Shown: piece by piece, positions 8,118-16,366 of the stretch
Position numbering within the stretch: the stretch's first letter is position 1
How the letters are laid out: every line of letters starts with the position of its first letter
Assembly: GCA_033856515.1 (NCBI GenBank)
Contig: JAWVEY010000001.1
Coordinates: forward strand, 1-64,000
DNA length: 64,000 bases
Source: JALZKA01 sp033856515
Lineage (GTDB): Bacteria > Actinomycetota > Thermoleophilia > Solirubrobacterales > 70-9
Direction: 5' to 3'
The notes under the pieces: model-generated
The model's database searches: none
What the model saw: only the letters and a program-made list of their open reading frames with translations
Told to the model about the DNA's origin: nothing
Position numbers and translations under genes: made by a program

Positions 8118-9062
8118 CTAGTTCGGCGCCGGATAGCTGACGCCGGTCAGCTCCTGCGAGATCTCCCAGAGCCGTTTCGCGTCCTCTTCTGAGCGCGAGG
8201 CTCGCGTGGAGCTGACCAACTTGGGGTGTCCGCGCGCCTCGCCGATGCCGGAGGGGCCGAAGTAGGCGCCGGATGTCACCTCGGGAGTGGTCGCCGCGTA
8301 GAGAGAGGGCAATGCGCCCATCTCGTCGGATTGGGCGATGACAAGATTGCCGAGGCGCGCCATCGTGACATTGACGAAGCTCACGAGGCCGCCGCCGATC
8401 CCAGGCCCCGATGACTGGAGGTGCGTCGCGGCGTAACCGGGATGGGCCGCGGTGCTGGTGATTCCCCAGCCGCCGGCCGCCGACCGACGGCCGAGCTCGT
8501 TGGCGAACAGCAGGTTCGCGAGCTTCGACTGCCCGTACCGGCCCCAACGTGAGTAACTCTCCTCGCCCTGCAGGTCGTCCCAGTCCATCGTGCCGGTCCG
8601 GTGGGCCATCGATGAAACGGTAACGACGCGAGCCTCGCCCTCGGCCGCCATCAGGCGATCGAGCAAGAGGCCGGTCAGGGCGAAATGGCCGAGGTGGTTG
8701 GTGCCGAACTGAAGCTCGAACCCGTCGGCCGTCTCCTCACGCGGAGGCGCCATGACTCCGGCGTTGTTGACGAGGCCGTCGAGCGATTCGACCGACTCGG
8801 AGACGACGCTCGCGAAGTCGCGAACGGAGCTCAGGTCGGCTAGGTCGAGCCGCGTGAGCTGAGGGTCGGGTCCGCTTGCGGCCTCAGATACGACTTCCTG
8901 GGCACGCTGACCCCGCTTAGGGTCGCGGCAGCCCAGGATGACCGTCGCGCCCGCACGGGCGAGCTCGCGGGCCGTGACGAGCCCGATGCCGCTGTTGGCG
9001 CCTGTGACGGCCCAGGTGCGCCCGGCCTGCGAGGGGATGTCCTCATGGCCCCAGCCGCTCAT
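8118..9062 (-). CDS. Short-chain dehydrogenase/reductase (retinol dehydrogenase-like)
   Basis: The protein (314 aa) has the Rossmann motif TGANSGIG at about residues 19-26, the NNAGVM motif, the catalytic Ser (VSSMAH) and Tyr/Lys (YGQSKLANLL), arranged as in the RDH/WW-oxidoreductase-like classical SDRs. It would reduce or oxidise an alcohol/carbonyl with NAD(P)H; the substrate is unknown. Its ATG overlaps the TGA of the upstream Get3-like gene by 4 bp (ATGA), so it is the third gene of that operon and translationally coupled. Confidence 0.92.
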   Translation of the reverse strand: MSGWGHEDIPSQAGRTWAVTGANSGIGLVTARELARAGATVILGCRDPKRGQRAQEVVSEAASGPDPQLTRLDLADLSSVRDFASVVSESVESLDGLVNNAGVMAPPREETADGFELQFGTNHLGHFALTGLLLDRLMAAEGEARVVTVSSMAHRTGTMDWDDLQGEESYSRWGRYGQSKLANLLFANELGRRSAAGGWGITSTAAHPGYAATHLQSSGPGIGGGLVSFVNVTMARLGNLVIAQSDEMGALPSLYAATTPEVTSGAYFGPSGIGEARGHPKLVSSTRASRSEEDAKRLWEISQELTGVSYPAPN

Positions 9063-10189
9063 TCCGTCTTCACCCTAAGGGCGTCTGGGCCGAACAGGTG
9101 GCGGTTGACCTCCATGAGACCCACGAGATCGTGGACGTCATCGTCCAGATATGGCACCTCGATGATCACATCCGTCCCCAGCTCGGTTGCGAGACGCTCG
9201 ATGTTCTGCCGGTCGCGCTCGGCCAGGAGGTGGTAGTCCTCGTAGTTGGCCACCACGCGGTCTCCCAGCTCCTCTCCGAGGGCCTTCCGCAGCGTGTCGC
9301 CACCGTCGTCAGGAAGCTCTCTTCCGGCGCGGTGCACCTTGTTCACGATCGCGCCGCCGAAGGGCAGCTTCTGCTCCGCCAGTTTGTCGCGGAAGTACGA
9401 GGCCTCGGCGATCGTCTCCGACTGCGGGCCGCAGACCACGACGAAGGTGCTGTGCTCGTCCGCAAGGAGCTCGTTCACCTTGGTCGCGCGCTCGCGGAAG
9501 CCGCCAACCATGCCCGAGAAGGCACCGAAGAATTCAGAAAGGTCCTGCAGGAGGTCGACGCCGGTGATCCGTCGCAGGATCGAGAACATCACCGAGGTGC
9601 CGCGTCCGGCGACTTTCGCGGCGAAGCCCGTCGGCGCCAGGAAGACCTGAAGCGAGCGCCCCTCGATGAACTGGAGAAGCCTGTTTGGCGCCTCCAGGAA
9701 GTCCAGCGCGTTTCTCGAGGGCGGGGTGTCGAGAACAAGGAGGTCATAGCGGTCCTCTGACCAGATCTCGTAGAGCTTCTCCATCGCCATGTACTCCTGG
9801 GAGCCCGCGAGCGCTGATGAAAGCTCCTTGTAGATGCGGTTCGAGAGCACCGCGTCCCGGGTCTCTTCATCGGGTGCATTCTTTGCGACGACGTCGTCGA
9901 AGGTCGCCTTGGAGTCGAGCATCATTGCCCAGAGCTCGCCGCCGCCCGGATCCACGCCGGCCTTGGTGAAAAGCATCGGGTCCACCTGGCGCTCGACGTT
10001 GCCGAGCTCGGGCAGGCCAAGCGAGTCGGCCAAACGCTTGGCCGGGTCGATTGTGAGCACGGCCACTTTGAGGCCTCGCGCCGCCATCCCGGCCGCGATC
10101 GCAGCGGACGTGGTTGTCTTGCCCACTCCTCCGGGGCCGGCGCAGATCAGGATGCGCTTGTCGCGAACGAGGTCGGCGACGGATGTCAT
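9059..10189 (-). CDS. Get3/ArsA-like ATPase, BagB (Rv3680) type
   Basis: This 376-aa SIMIBI ATPase has a P-loop GPGGVGKTT near residue 20, ending the strand ILICAG. The signature Lys of the deviant Walker A (GKGGVGKT in ArsA/Get3) is Pro here, as Ala replaces it in mycobacterial Rv3680. LTIDPAKRLADSLGL, GSQEYMAMEKL and DTPPSRNALDFLEAPNRL match that family closely. In mycobacteria the Rv3679/Rv3680 (BagA/BagB) complex has been linked to stress and glycerol tolerance. It overlaps the upstream partner by 4 bp, so the two are probably made in stoichiometric amounts. Confidence 0.9.
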   Translation of the reverse strand: MTSVADLVRDKRILICAGPGGVGKTTTSAAIAAGMAARGLKVAVLTIDPAKRLADSLGLPELGNVERQVDPMLFTKAGVDPGGGELWAMMLDSKATFDDVVAKNAPDEETRDAVLSNRIYKELSSALAGSQEYMAMEKLYEIWSEDRYDLLVLDTPPSRNALDFLEAPNRLLQFIEGRSLQVFLAPTGFAAKVAGRGTSVMFSILRRITGVDLLQDLSEFFGAFSGMVGGFRERATKVNELLADEHSTFVVVCGPQSETIAEASYFRDKLAEQKLPFGGAIVNKVHRAGRELPDDGGDTLRKALGEELGDRVVANYEDYHLLAERDRQNIERLATELGTDVIIEVPYLDDDVHDLVGLMEVNRHLFGPDALRVKTE

Positions 10190-11094
10190 GGGACCACCGC
10201 CACGAGCTCTCGTAGCTCCTCGGCCTCGAGCTCAGGCTTGAACAGGAACGGCAAGGTCGTCACCGGTGCGCGGGTGATGCTTTCGAGCCGGGCAAGCTGC
10301 TCGCGCTGCGCCCTGGCGCGGCGGCTGACTGCGAGTGCCGCCGCGACCGCGTCTTGCGGAGGGCCCGTGAGCTTGTCCAGGGCCTTACCCAGCGCGTCAT
10401 CGTCGCCCGCGGTGAACCTCTGCGGGTAGAGCCCGTTCAAGAAGATCTGGTCGACCGCCACGTTGACCGTCCGCGTGAGATCCCGCTCCAGGCTCGCCGT
10501 CTCGTTTACGGGCATCTCCTCGGGCAGCGCCACGATCGCTACGCCGGTCTTGCGGTGGTTGGTGAGGAACTTGTTTAGGGTCTCGGCCTGTGTCGCGATT
10601 GGCCCGACTCGCGCCACGTTTGCGAACGTCTTCGGCGTCTGAAGGAAGCCGACGCCATGGCCTGTGGCGGGGGCGTCCAAGATCACCAGGTCGTACGACT
10701 TGGCCGACTTGACCTTCCGCTGGTCGAGCGCGAGCTCCCACACCTTGCCGATCGTCACCAGTTCGCGGAGGCCGGGGGTGGCGGCCGCCAGATAGGTGAA
10801 GAGCTTCGAGCGGAAGAGGAGATCCCGCATCGCCTTCACCTTCAGCGAGAGCAGCACGTACTCGCGCATCGCCTCGTCCGGATCGATCGAGATCGCGTAC
10901 AGGTTCGGCTGGAGCTCGGTCTCCTTGAAGCCGACGCTCGCGCGGTGAAACGCATGCGAGATGCGTTCCTGGGAGGCAACTTCGCACACGATTGTGCGCC
11001 GCCCGCGCTCAGCTGCCTTCATCCCCAGGGCGAGCGCGACTGTCGATTTGCCGACGCCCCCCTTGCCCGTGACCACCACGAGCCGCTTGTCCAA
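10186..11094 (-). CDS. Get3/ArsA-like ATPase, BagA (Rv3679) type
   Basis: The protein (302 aa) starts at TTG 11094 with AAGGA just upstream. It has the canonical deviant Walker A GKGGVGKST at residues 10-18 including the signature Lys, the switch-like segment ILDAPATGHGVGFLQTPKTFANVARVGPI, and the switch I region VASQERISHAF. It pairs with the next gene as the intact-signature half of a heterodimer. It is divergent from parA with 85 bp between them. A cytosolic role in handling client proteins or metabolites is inferred from the family. Confidence 0.9.
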   Translation of the reverse strand: MDKRLVVVTGKGGVGKSTVALALGMKAAERGRRTIVCEVASQERISHAFHRASVGFKETELQPNLYAISIDPDEAMREYVLLSLKVKAMRDLLFRSKLFTYLAAATPGLRELVTIGKVWELALDQRKVKSAKSYDLVILDAPATGHGVGFLQTPKTFANVARVGPIATQAETLNKFLTNHRKTGVAIVALPEEMPVNETASLERDLTRTVNVAVDQIFLNGLYPQRFTAGDDDALGKALDKLTGPPQDAVAAALAVSRRARAQREQLARLESITRAPVTTLPFLFKPELEAEELRELVAVVP

Positions 11095-11179
11095 GAGGTC
11101 CTTGACCGGGCGATCCTTTCACGCGGGTCCTCTTTCACGAGAAGGAAAGCCCCGGGCAGGTGCGAATAGTCGCGAGCGT

Positions 11180-12409
11180 ATGGGTCTTTTTAATCGTGCA
11201 TCTCGCCACTCGGGCGGAAACGGCGGCGGACTTGGTCCGGCGACCGCTGGCCGCGAATCCACGCATGACGCCGATCTCGGCGCCGAGCTTGCTGAGCTGG
11301 GGGAGCTCGTGCCTGAACGCAAGGAGCCGGAGGCCGAATCGCCCGCCACGGACGTGGTCGAGGAGCTCGAAGCTGCGGAGGAGTCCGGCTCGGCCGAGGT
11401 GGAAGGACCGAGCGCGGTGCCTGGCTCCGACGCCGCCGAGGCAGATGAGCCTGCCGCCGACGAGGTGCCTGGCACCTCAGTCGCCGCCGTGTCCCCCGCC
11501 GACGTGGTCGAGAGCCCGAGCCCCGACACAGTCGTCGAGGACCCCGATGCCGACCGCATCAACTTCGAGGACGCGCTCTCGCCGCGCCGCGGCGCGATCA
11601 GCGCCGGCACGCCCAACCTCGAAGGGGCCGAGAACGAGCGGCCGGTCGGCACCGCCAAGGTGATGTCCTTCGCGAACCAGAAGGGCGGCGTTGCCAAGAC
11701 GACGACCACGCTGAACCTTGCCGTCGCGCTCGCCGAGATGGGCCACCGCGTCCTTTGCATCGACCTGGACCCGCAGGGCAACCTGACGATGAGCCAGGGC
11801 ATCGACCCCGACAAGGTCGAGAAGTCGATGTACGACGTGCTCGTGCATCACATCCCCCTGACGGATGTGATCCAGAAGCGTGAGATCGATATCGCCGTGG
11901 CTTCGATCGACCTTGCCGGCGCGGAGATCGCGATGTCGACCCAGATCGGCCGCGAGCGCTCGCTCGAGAAGGCGATCCGCGGGGTCGAGAACGACTACGA
12001 CTTCGTCTGCATCGACACGCCGCCGAGCCTGGGGCTCTTGACCGTCAACGCGCTCACCGCGTCGAACAGCGTGGTCGTGCCGGTCCAGTGCGAGTATCTC
12101 TCCATGCGCGGACTGATGCAGCTCCAGAACACGCTCGAGATGATTCGCGAGAACCTCAATCCGAAGGTCCAGGTCGAGGGCATCCTGCCCACGATGCTGG
12201 ACTCGCGGACCGTCCACGCCAAGGAGGCTGTGGAGCTCCTGGAGGAGAACTTCGGCGATCTGGTCTTCAAGACCAGGATCCGCAAGGCGATCAAGTTCGC
12301 GGAGGCACCGGTGCGCGGAGCCAGCGTCCTGAAGTACGATCCGCAGTCGAACGCCGCGGACTACTACCGGGAGCTCGCCAAGGAGGTTTTGGCTCATGGC
12401 GCGACGTAA
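11180..12409 (+). CDS. ParA/Soj-family ATPase with long acidic N-terminal extension
   Basis: The protein has 409 aa. Residues about 1-155 are low-complexity and acidic (repeated AEE, SPATDV, PSPDTVVEDPD). The ParA domain follows: FANQKGGVAKTTTTLNLAVALAEMG with the Walker A at about 166-175, CIDLDPQGNLTMSQG, CIDTPPSLGLLTVNAL and QCEYLSMRGLMQL. That is a normal Soj/ParA core of about 250 residues, so the extension is an addition. ATG 11180 begins MGLFNRASR; an open frame continues upstream but overlaps the divergent gene. It overlaps ftsZ by 14 bp and no parB is adjacent, which suggests a role in division or positioning rather than a standard parABS locus. Confidence 0.88.
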   Translation: MGLFNRASRHSGGNGGGLGPATAGRESTHDADLGAELAELGELVPERKEPEAESPATDVVEELEAAEESGSAEVEGPSAVPGSDAAEADEPAADEVPGTSVAAVSPADVVESPSPDTVVEDPDADRINFEDALSPRRGAISAGTPNLEGAENERPVGTAKVMSFANQKGGVAKTTTTLNLAVALAEMGHRVLCIDLDPQGNLTMSQGIDPDKVEKSMYDVLVHHIPLTDVIQKREIDIAVASIDLAGAEIAMSTQIGRERSLEKAIRGVENDYDFVCIDTPPSLGLLTVNALTASNSVVVPVQCEYLSMRGLMQLQNTLEMIRENLNPKVQVEGILPTMLDSRTVHAKEAVELLEENFGDLVFKTRIRKAIKFAEAPVRGASVLKYDPQSNAADYYRELAKEVLAHGAT

Positions 12410-13895
12410 GAGGGCAAGCATGAGGGAGGGGCCACTCGCGGATCTCTTCCGCTCGACCGAGGCTCCCCAGGATCCGCCTGAGGCGCCCGCTTTGCCGCCG
12501 CGCCACGACGAGTCCGAGCGCGAGGATGAGACGCGCACCATGCCTGCGGTGCCCGAGCCCGAGGCACGCGAGCCCGAGCCGGAGTACGAGCCTGCGCCAC
12601 GTGAGCCCGAGCCTGAGAGCGCGCCGCCGTCCCGAGCGCCGATCTTCGATGTCGAGGACGACGACCCCGTCGCCGAGAGCTCGACGGCCCCTGGCGCCAA
12701 GGAGCGCCTGTCAAGGATCTTTTCCGAGGACGCTGAGCCCTCCGGGGCGGTGTACGGCCGCGACGAACCGGACTACTCGCGCAGCTTCGAAGACACAGGC
12801 CCCCACACCCCGGTGATCCGCGTGGTCGGCGTCGGCGGCGCCGGCGTCAACGCGGTCAACCGCATGGTCGAGGCCGGGATCCCCGGCGTCGAGTTCATGG
12901 CCATCAACACCGACCTTCAGTCGCTTCAGCAGTCCCTTGCCGACGTGACCGTGCATCTGGGCACGGGTGCCAGCCGCGGCCTGGGCGCGGGCTCGAACCC
13001 CGAGCTCGGTTACCGCTCCGCCTTCGAGGAGCAGGACAAAATCAAGCGGCTCCTTAAGGGCTCCGACATGGTCTTCGTGGCGGCAGGCGCCGGCGGAGGC
13101 ACGGGAACCGGTGCGGCTCCGGTCGTCGCTCGCCTTGCGCGTGACGTCGGCGCGCTCACGGTCGGCATCGTCACCAAGCCGTTCCGCTTCGAGGGCACCC
13201 GTCGCGCCTCGCAGGCAGACGATGGGGTGGACGCTCTCGCGTCCGAGGTCGACACGCTGATCGTGGTTCCGAACGAGAAGCTCCTCTCTGTGCTTGCGAC
13301 GAACACGACGATGATCGAGGCCTTCCAAGTTGCCGACGACGTCCTGCGCCAAGGCGTGCAGGGCATCTCCGAGCTGATCACGCTTCCCGGCTTGATCAAC
13401 CTCGATTTCGCCGACGTGCGCACGACGATGCGGGACGCCGGTCAGGCGCTCCTGGGGATCGGAATGGGCGCGGGCGACAACCGCGCGGTAACCGCAGCGG
13501 AGAAGGCGGTTTCGTCACCGCTCCTCGAGACTTCGGTCACCGGAGCGCGCTCGATCCTGCTCTCGATCACCGCGGGGGAGGACCTCACCCTGCTCGAGGT
13601 CTCGGACGCCGCCAAGGTCGTCCAGGAGGCCGCGCACCCCGACGCCAACATCATCTTCGGTGCCAACATCGACGAGTCGTTGAACGACCAGGTGTGGGTC
13701 ACTGTGATCGCGACCCGCTTCGACGGCCGCGGGCGCAAGGCCGACGGCTCCACGTCGATGAAGCGCGAGGCAGGCAGCACCTCGACCTCGACGCGGCGCC
13801 CACCAGAGCGCCGCGCCGGGACGGCCAAGGAGTTCGAATCGCGCCCGCGCGACCTCGAGCTCGACGTACCCGAGTTCGTGCCCGGCCGCAAGTAA
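12396..13895 (+). CDS. ftsZ: Cell division GTPase FtsZ with acidic N-terminal extension
   Basis: The protein (499 aa) starts at ATG 12396 with a strong AAGGAGG nine bases upstream. Residues 1 to about 136 are acidic, Pro/Glu-rich and probably disordered. The tubulin fold starts at TPVIRVVGVGGAGVNAVNRM and contains the GTP-binding GGGTGTG (about 233-239), the T7 loop NLDFADVRTTM with its catalytic Asp, and GANIDESLNDQVWVTVIATRFD. The C-terminal peptide LDVPEFVPGRK resembles the actinobacterial FtsZ tail (DVP-x-F). Usual FtsZ is 380-440 aa and lacks the front extension. It sits beside parA rather than the mur/ftsQ genes, so it may be a second FtsZ or a relocated one. Confidence 0.93.
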   Translation: MARRKRASMREGPLADLFRSTEAPQDPPEAPALPPRHDESEREDETRTMPAVPEPEAREPEPEYEPAPREPEPESAPPSRAPIFDVEDDDPVAESSTAPGAKERLSRIFSEDAEPSGAVYGRDEPDYSRSFEDTGPHTPVIRVVGVGGAGVNAVNRMVEAGIPGVEFMAINTDLQSLQQSLADVTVHLGTGASRGLGAGSNPELGYRSAFEEQDKIKRLLKGSDMVFVAAGAGGGTGTGAAPVVARLARDVGALTVGIVTKPFRFEGTRRASQADDGVDALASEVDTLIVVPNEKLLSVLATNTTMIEAFQVADDVLRQGVQGISELITLPGLINLDFADVRTTMRDAGQALLGIGMGAGDNRAVTAAEKAVSSPLLETSVTGARSILLSITAGEDLTLLEVSDAAKVVQEAAHPDANIIFGANIDESLNDQVWVTVIATRFDGRGRKADGSTSMKREAGSTSTSTRRPPERRAGTAKEFESRPRDLELDVPEFVPGRK

Positions 13896-13899
13896 GCCC

Positions 13900-14385
13900 C
13901 TAGAGCGTCTCCAGGAGCTCCTCGAGGCGGTCGTACGTCTCGCCCATCCCGATCTCCATGCCGGAGGAGAGCATGCCGTCGCGCTCCGCTCCGAAGTGGA
14001 AGGTCGAGGTCGAGACGACACGGGTGCGTCCGTCGCCCAGGTCCTCGAGATCCATCGCATCGACCGAGACGTAACCGGGCATGCCGTCCCATTCGAACGT
14101 CTGGACGACGCGCGCCGGCTCATCGAGCTCGCGGTACGTCCCGCTGAACCCCTGGGTGCCGTCGTCGCTCTCGCAGACGAAGCGCCACCGGCCGCCGACC
14201 GTCACGTCCATCTCCTCGACGACGGTCGTGTCCTTGAGCCGGCCCCACCACTTGGGGATCAACTCGGGATCGGTCATCGCGTTGTAGACCTTCTCGCGCG
14301 ACGCGTTGAATACGCGCTCGCCTCTGATCTCGCGCTCGCCCACGGCCTCGACGGTGAGCTTTCCGCTCTGTGCTGTGTCAGTCAT
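13900..14385 (-). CDS. SRPBCC/AHSA1-family protein
   Basis: The protein (161 aa) belongs to the Hsp90-ATPase-activator-homolog (AHSA1) branch of START-like folds: RVFNASREKVYNAMTDPELIPKWWG, VTVGGRWRFV and GFSGTYRELDEPARVVQTFEW. Members form a hydrophobic ligand cavity. It overlaps the upstream ArsR gene by ATGA, a common ArsR-SRPBCC two-gene operon. The stop is 4 bp from the ftsZ stop on the other strand. Confidence 0.9.
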   Translation of the reverse strand: MTDTAQSGKLTVEAVGEREIRGERVFNASREKVYNAMTDPELIPKWWGRLKDTTVVEEMDVTVGGRWRFVCESDDGTQGFSGTYRELDEPARVVQTFEWDGMPGYVSVDAMDLEDLGDGRTRVVSTSTFHFGAERDGMLSSGMEIGMGETYDRLEELLETL

Positions 14386-14732
14386 TTGCTGACTCCTTCC
14401 GGTTGTTGTTGTTGTTCCAACAGCTCTCCGAGGCGATCAAGCCGGTCCTCGAGCGCTGCCCGGTGCCGTTCGATCCACCATTGGGCCGGATCTGGCCCGG
14501 CGGGATCGATTGAGCACAGGCGCTGGCGCCCGACCTTCTCGGTAGCGACCAGGCCGGCGTCCTCGAGCACGGCGACGTGCTTCTTCATGCCCGTCAGGGA
14601 CATGCCGAAGGGTGCCGCGAGCTCGGTGATCGTCGCGCTGCCGGCGGCCAGCCGGTCGAGCACGGCGCGGCGCGTGGGGTCTGCCAATGCGCCGAAGGCC
14701 CGGTCGATTCGCTCTCGTTGATACTGAACCAT
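14382..14732 (-). CDS. ArsR-family winged-helix repressor
   Basis: The protein (116 aa) has the ArsR HTH: FGALADPTRRAVLDRLAAGSATITELAAPFGMSLTGMKKHVAVLEDAGLVATEKVGRQRLCSID. No metal-binding CxC motif is present in helix 3, so it is unlikely to sense arsenite-type metals. The C-terminus has a Gln run encoded by repeated CAA. It is the first gene of the operon with the SRPBCC protein, and the start codon sits inside a 9-bp inverted repeat that is probably its own operator. Confidence 0.9.
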   Translation of the reverse strand: MVQYQRERIDRAFGALADPTRRAVLDRLAAGSATITELAAPFGMSLTGMKKHVAVLEDAGLVATEKVGRQRLCSIDPAGPDPAQWWIERHRAALEDRLDRLGELLEQQQQPEGVSK

Positions 14733-14744
14733 CTAGTTCAGTAT
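14721..14744. promoter_or_regulatory. Inverted repeat over the arsR start codon, likely operator
   Basis: ATACTGAAC (14721-14729) and GTTCAGTAT (14736-14744) are perfect reverse complements. The ATG (minus strand) lies in the 6-bp centre. On the minus strand CATACT is 7 nt before ATG and TTGCAA lies 17 nt further upstream, a plausible promoter covered by the repeat. Confidence 0.65.
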
Positions 14745-14787
14745 GACACATCACGTTGCAACTTGCAAGTGAGACCGAACGCCCGCT

Positions 14788-14793
14788 TAAGCT
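14788..14793 (+). promoter_or_regulatory. TAAGCT box 6 nt before the ggt start
   Basis: TAAGCT-N6-ATG fits a leaderless promoter and supports ATG 14800. No Shine-Dalgarno sequence is seen. Confidence 0.45.
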
Positions 14794-14799
14794 GCCCCC

Positions 14800-16314
14800 A
14801 TGCACGAGGGAGTCGTCGCCGGCGGGCACCCCGCCACCGCCGAGGCGGGCGCATGGGCACTTCGCCAGGGCGGCAATGCGGTGGACGCCGCGGTGGCTGC
14901 CGTGCTCACCTCGTTTGCCGCAGAGAGCTCGCTGACGGGGCTGGGCGGGGGTGGCTTCATGCTCATTCACGATTCCGACGGCTCGACGCTCATCGACTTC
15001 TTCGTCGCGGCGCCAGGTCATGCGGGCATCGACCGAAAGTCCGAGCTCGTCGCGGCCCCCGTGGAGTTCACGGACTCGGTCTCCCAGGTCTTCAACATCG
15101 GGGCAGCGTCGTGCGGCGTTCCAGGCACAGCGGCAGGACTCGAGCAGGCGCTCCAGGACTTCGGCTCGATGCCGCTCTCAGACCTGGTGGCGCCCGCGAT
15201 CTCGGCGGCGCGCGACGGTGTCCCGGTCGATGCCCGGGGCGCCTACCTCTTCAAGATCCTCTCGCCCATTCTGGTTCACGAGCCCGAGGCCGCCGCGATC
15301 TACGCGCCGGAAGGACGACTCCTCGGCGAGGGTGACACCTTCTGCTTCCCCGAGCTTGCCTATGCCCTGGAGCTCTTCGCATCCGAGGGCTCAGAGCCCT
15401 TCTACCGGGGCGAGGTCGCTCAGAAGGTGAGCGACTGGGTGCTGGAGCGCGGCGGAACCCTTGCGCCCGCGGATCTTGCCGCTTACGAGCCCGTGGTCCG
15501 CGAGCCCGTTCGGGCGCGCTTTCGCGACTCTGAGGTCGTGACCAACCCGCCTCCGTCGTCCGGCGGCACCCTGATCGCCTTCGCGCTCGAGCTGCTCGAC
15601 CGGATGGGCTCCGCCGGCGTCGAGGATCTGGTCGCGGTAATGGCCGAAGCGCAGAGCGCGCGCGGGGACGAATTCGTCCGTGGCCTTTCCGAAGAGGGAT
15701 TCGCCTCGCGCTTCCTGGATCCCGAGATGCTCGCCAGCGCCTCCCGGTCTGTGTCCAGTCGCCTCGGCTCGACCACTCACATCACCGCGATGGACAGCGG
15801 CGGATGTTGCGCCTCGGTGACCTGCTCGAACGGCACCGGTTCGGGCCTAGTGGTGCCTGGCACCGGAGTCCACGTGAACAACATGCTGGGCGAGGAGGAT
15901 CTGAACCCGCTCGGGTTCCACCTCGCCGAAGCGGGCTCGCGGCTGCCGTCAATGATGTCGCCGACGATCATCTTGCGCGACGGCGAGCTCGTGGCCGGCC
16001 TCGGAAGCGCGGGGTCGAATCGCATCCGCTCGGCAATCGTCCAGGTGATCCTGCGCCTGATCGACGACGGCATGGGGGTGGACGCCGCGGTCCAGGCTCC
16101 CAGGGTGCATTTCGAAGGCGCGGTCGTCAGCGCGGAGCCGGAGATTGATCCCGAAGCGCTGGCGCGGATCGAGGCGGGGGGCACCGAGATCGATCGCTGG
16201 ACCGATCGCAACATGTTCTTCGGCGGCGTTCAGGCCGTCACGCGCGATCCCCAGGCTGGCGACCTCGAAGCTGCTGGAGATCCAAGGCGCGGCGGCGCTG
16301 TGGCCTGGGCTTAG
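14800..16314 (+). CDS. ggt: Gamma-glutamyltransferase
   Basis: The protein (504 aa) is an N-terminal nucleophile hydrolase that cleaves or transfers gamma-glutamyl groups, e.g. from glutathione-like thiols. Motifs: GGNAVDAAVAAVL and SSLTGLGGGGFML near the N-terminus, GVPGTAAGLEQAL, the autoprocessing site GSTTHITAMD with catalytic Thr at about residue 325, and NNMLGEEDLNP, SRLPSMMSPTI and GSAGSNRI in the small subunit. It begins directly with the enzyme fold (MHEGVVAGGHPATAEAG), so there is no signal peptide, unlike E. coli Ggt. A cytoplasmic role is inferred. Confidence 0.92.
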   Translation: MHEGVVAGGHPATAEAGAWALRQGGNAVDAAVAAVLTSFAAESSLTGLGGGGFMLIHDSDGSTLIDFFVAAPGHAGIDRKSELVAAPVEFTDSVSQVFNIGAASCGVPGTAAGLEQALQDFGSMPLSDLVAPAISAARDGVPVDARGAYLFKILSPILVHEPEAAAIYAPEGRLLGEGDTFCFPELAYALELFASEGSEPFYRGEVAQKVSDWVLERGGTLAPADLAAYEPVVREPVRARFRDSEVVTNPPPSSGGTLIAFALELLDRMGSAGVEDLVAVMAEAQSARGDEFVRGLSEEGFASRFLDPEMLASASRSVSSRLGSTTHITAMDSGGCCASVTCSNGTGSGLVVPGTGVHVNNMLGEEDLNPLGFHLAEAGSRLPSMMSPTIILRDGELVAGLGSAGSNRIRSAIVQVILRLIDDGMGVDAAVQAPRVHFEGAVVSAEPEIDPEALARIEAGGTEIDRWTDRNMFFGGVQAVTRDPQAGDLEAAGDPRRGGAVAWA

Positions 16315-16337
16315 GTGCATTGCATGGAAAGCACCTA
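16312..16337. terminator. Short inverted repeat at the ggt 3' end
   Basis: TAGGTGC (16312-16318, including the stop TAG) pairs with GCACCTA (16331-16337) around a 12-nt loop. No T-run follows, so termination is uncertain. Confidence 0.3.
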
Positions 16338-16366
16338 TCTCTTAACCGCGAGATACTGCGCGAGCG

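Noticed and set aside
11477..12700. Minus-strand open frame of 407 codons across parA/ftsZ
   Set aside because: Antisense to two well-identified genes; the translation is Leu/Arg/Asp-rich without family features.
16312..16337. TAGGTGC...GCACCTA as a further copy of the CTTTAG hairpin family
   Set aside because: It shares the CACCTA/TAGGTG arms but not the TTTA loop or the AAAGC-GCAGGTG tail, so it is treated as an independent inverted repeat.
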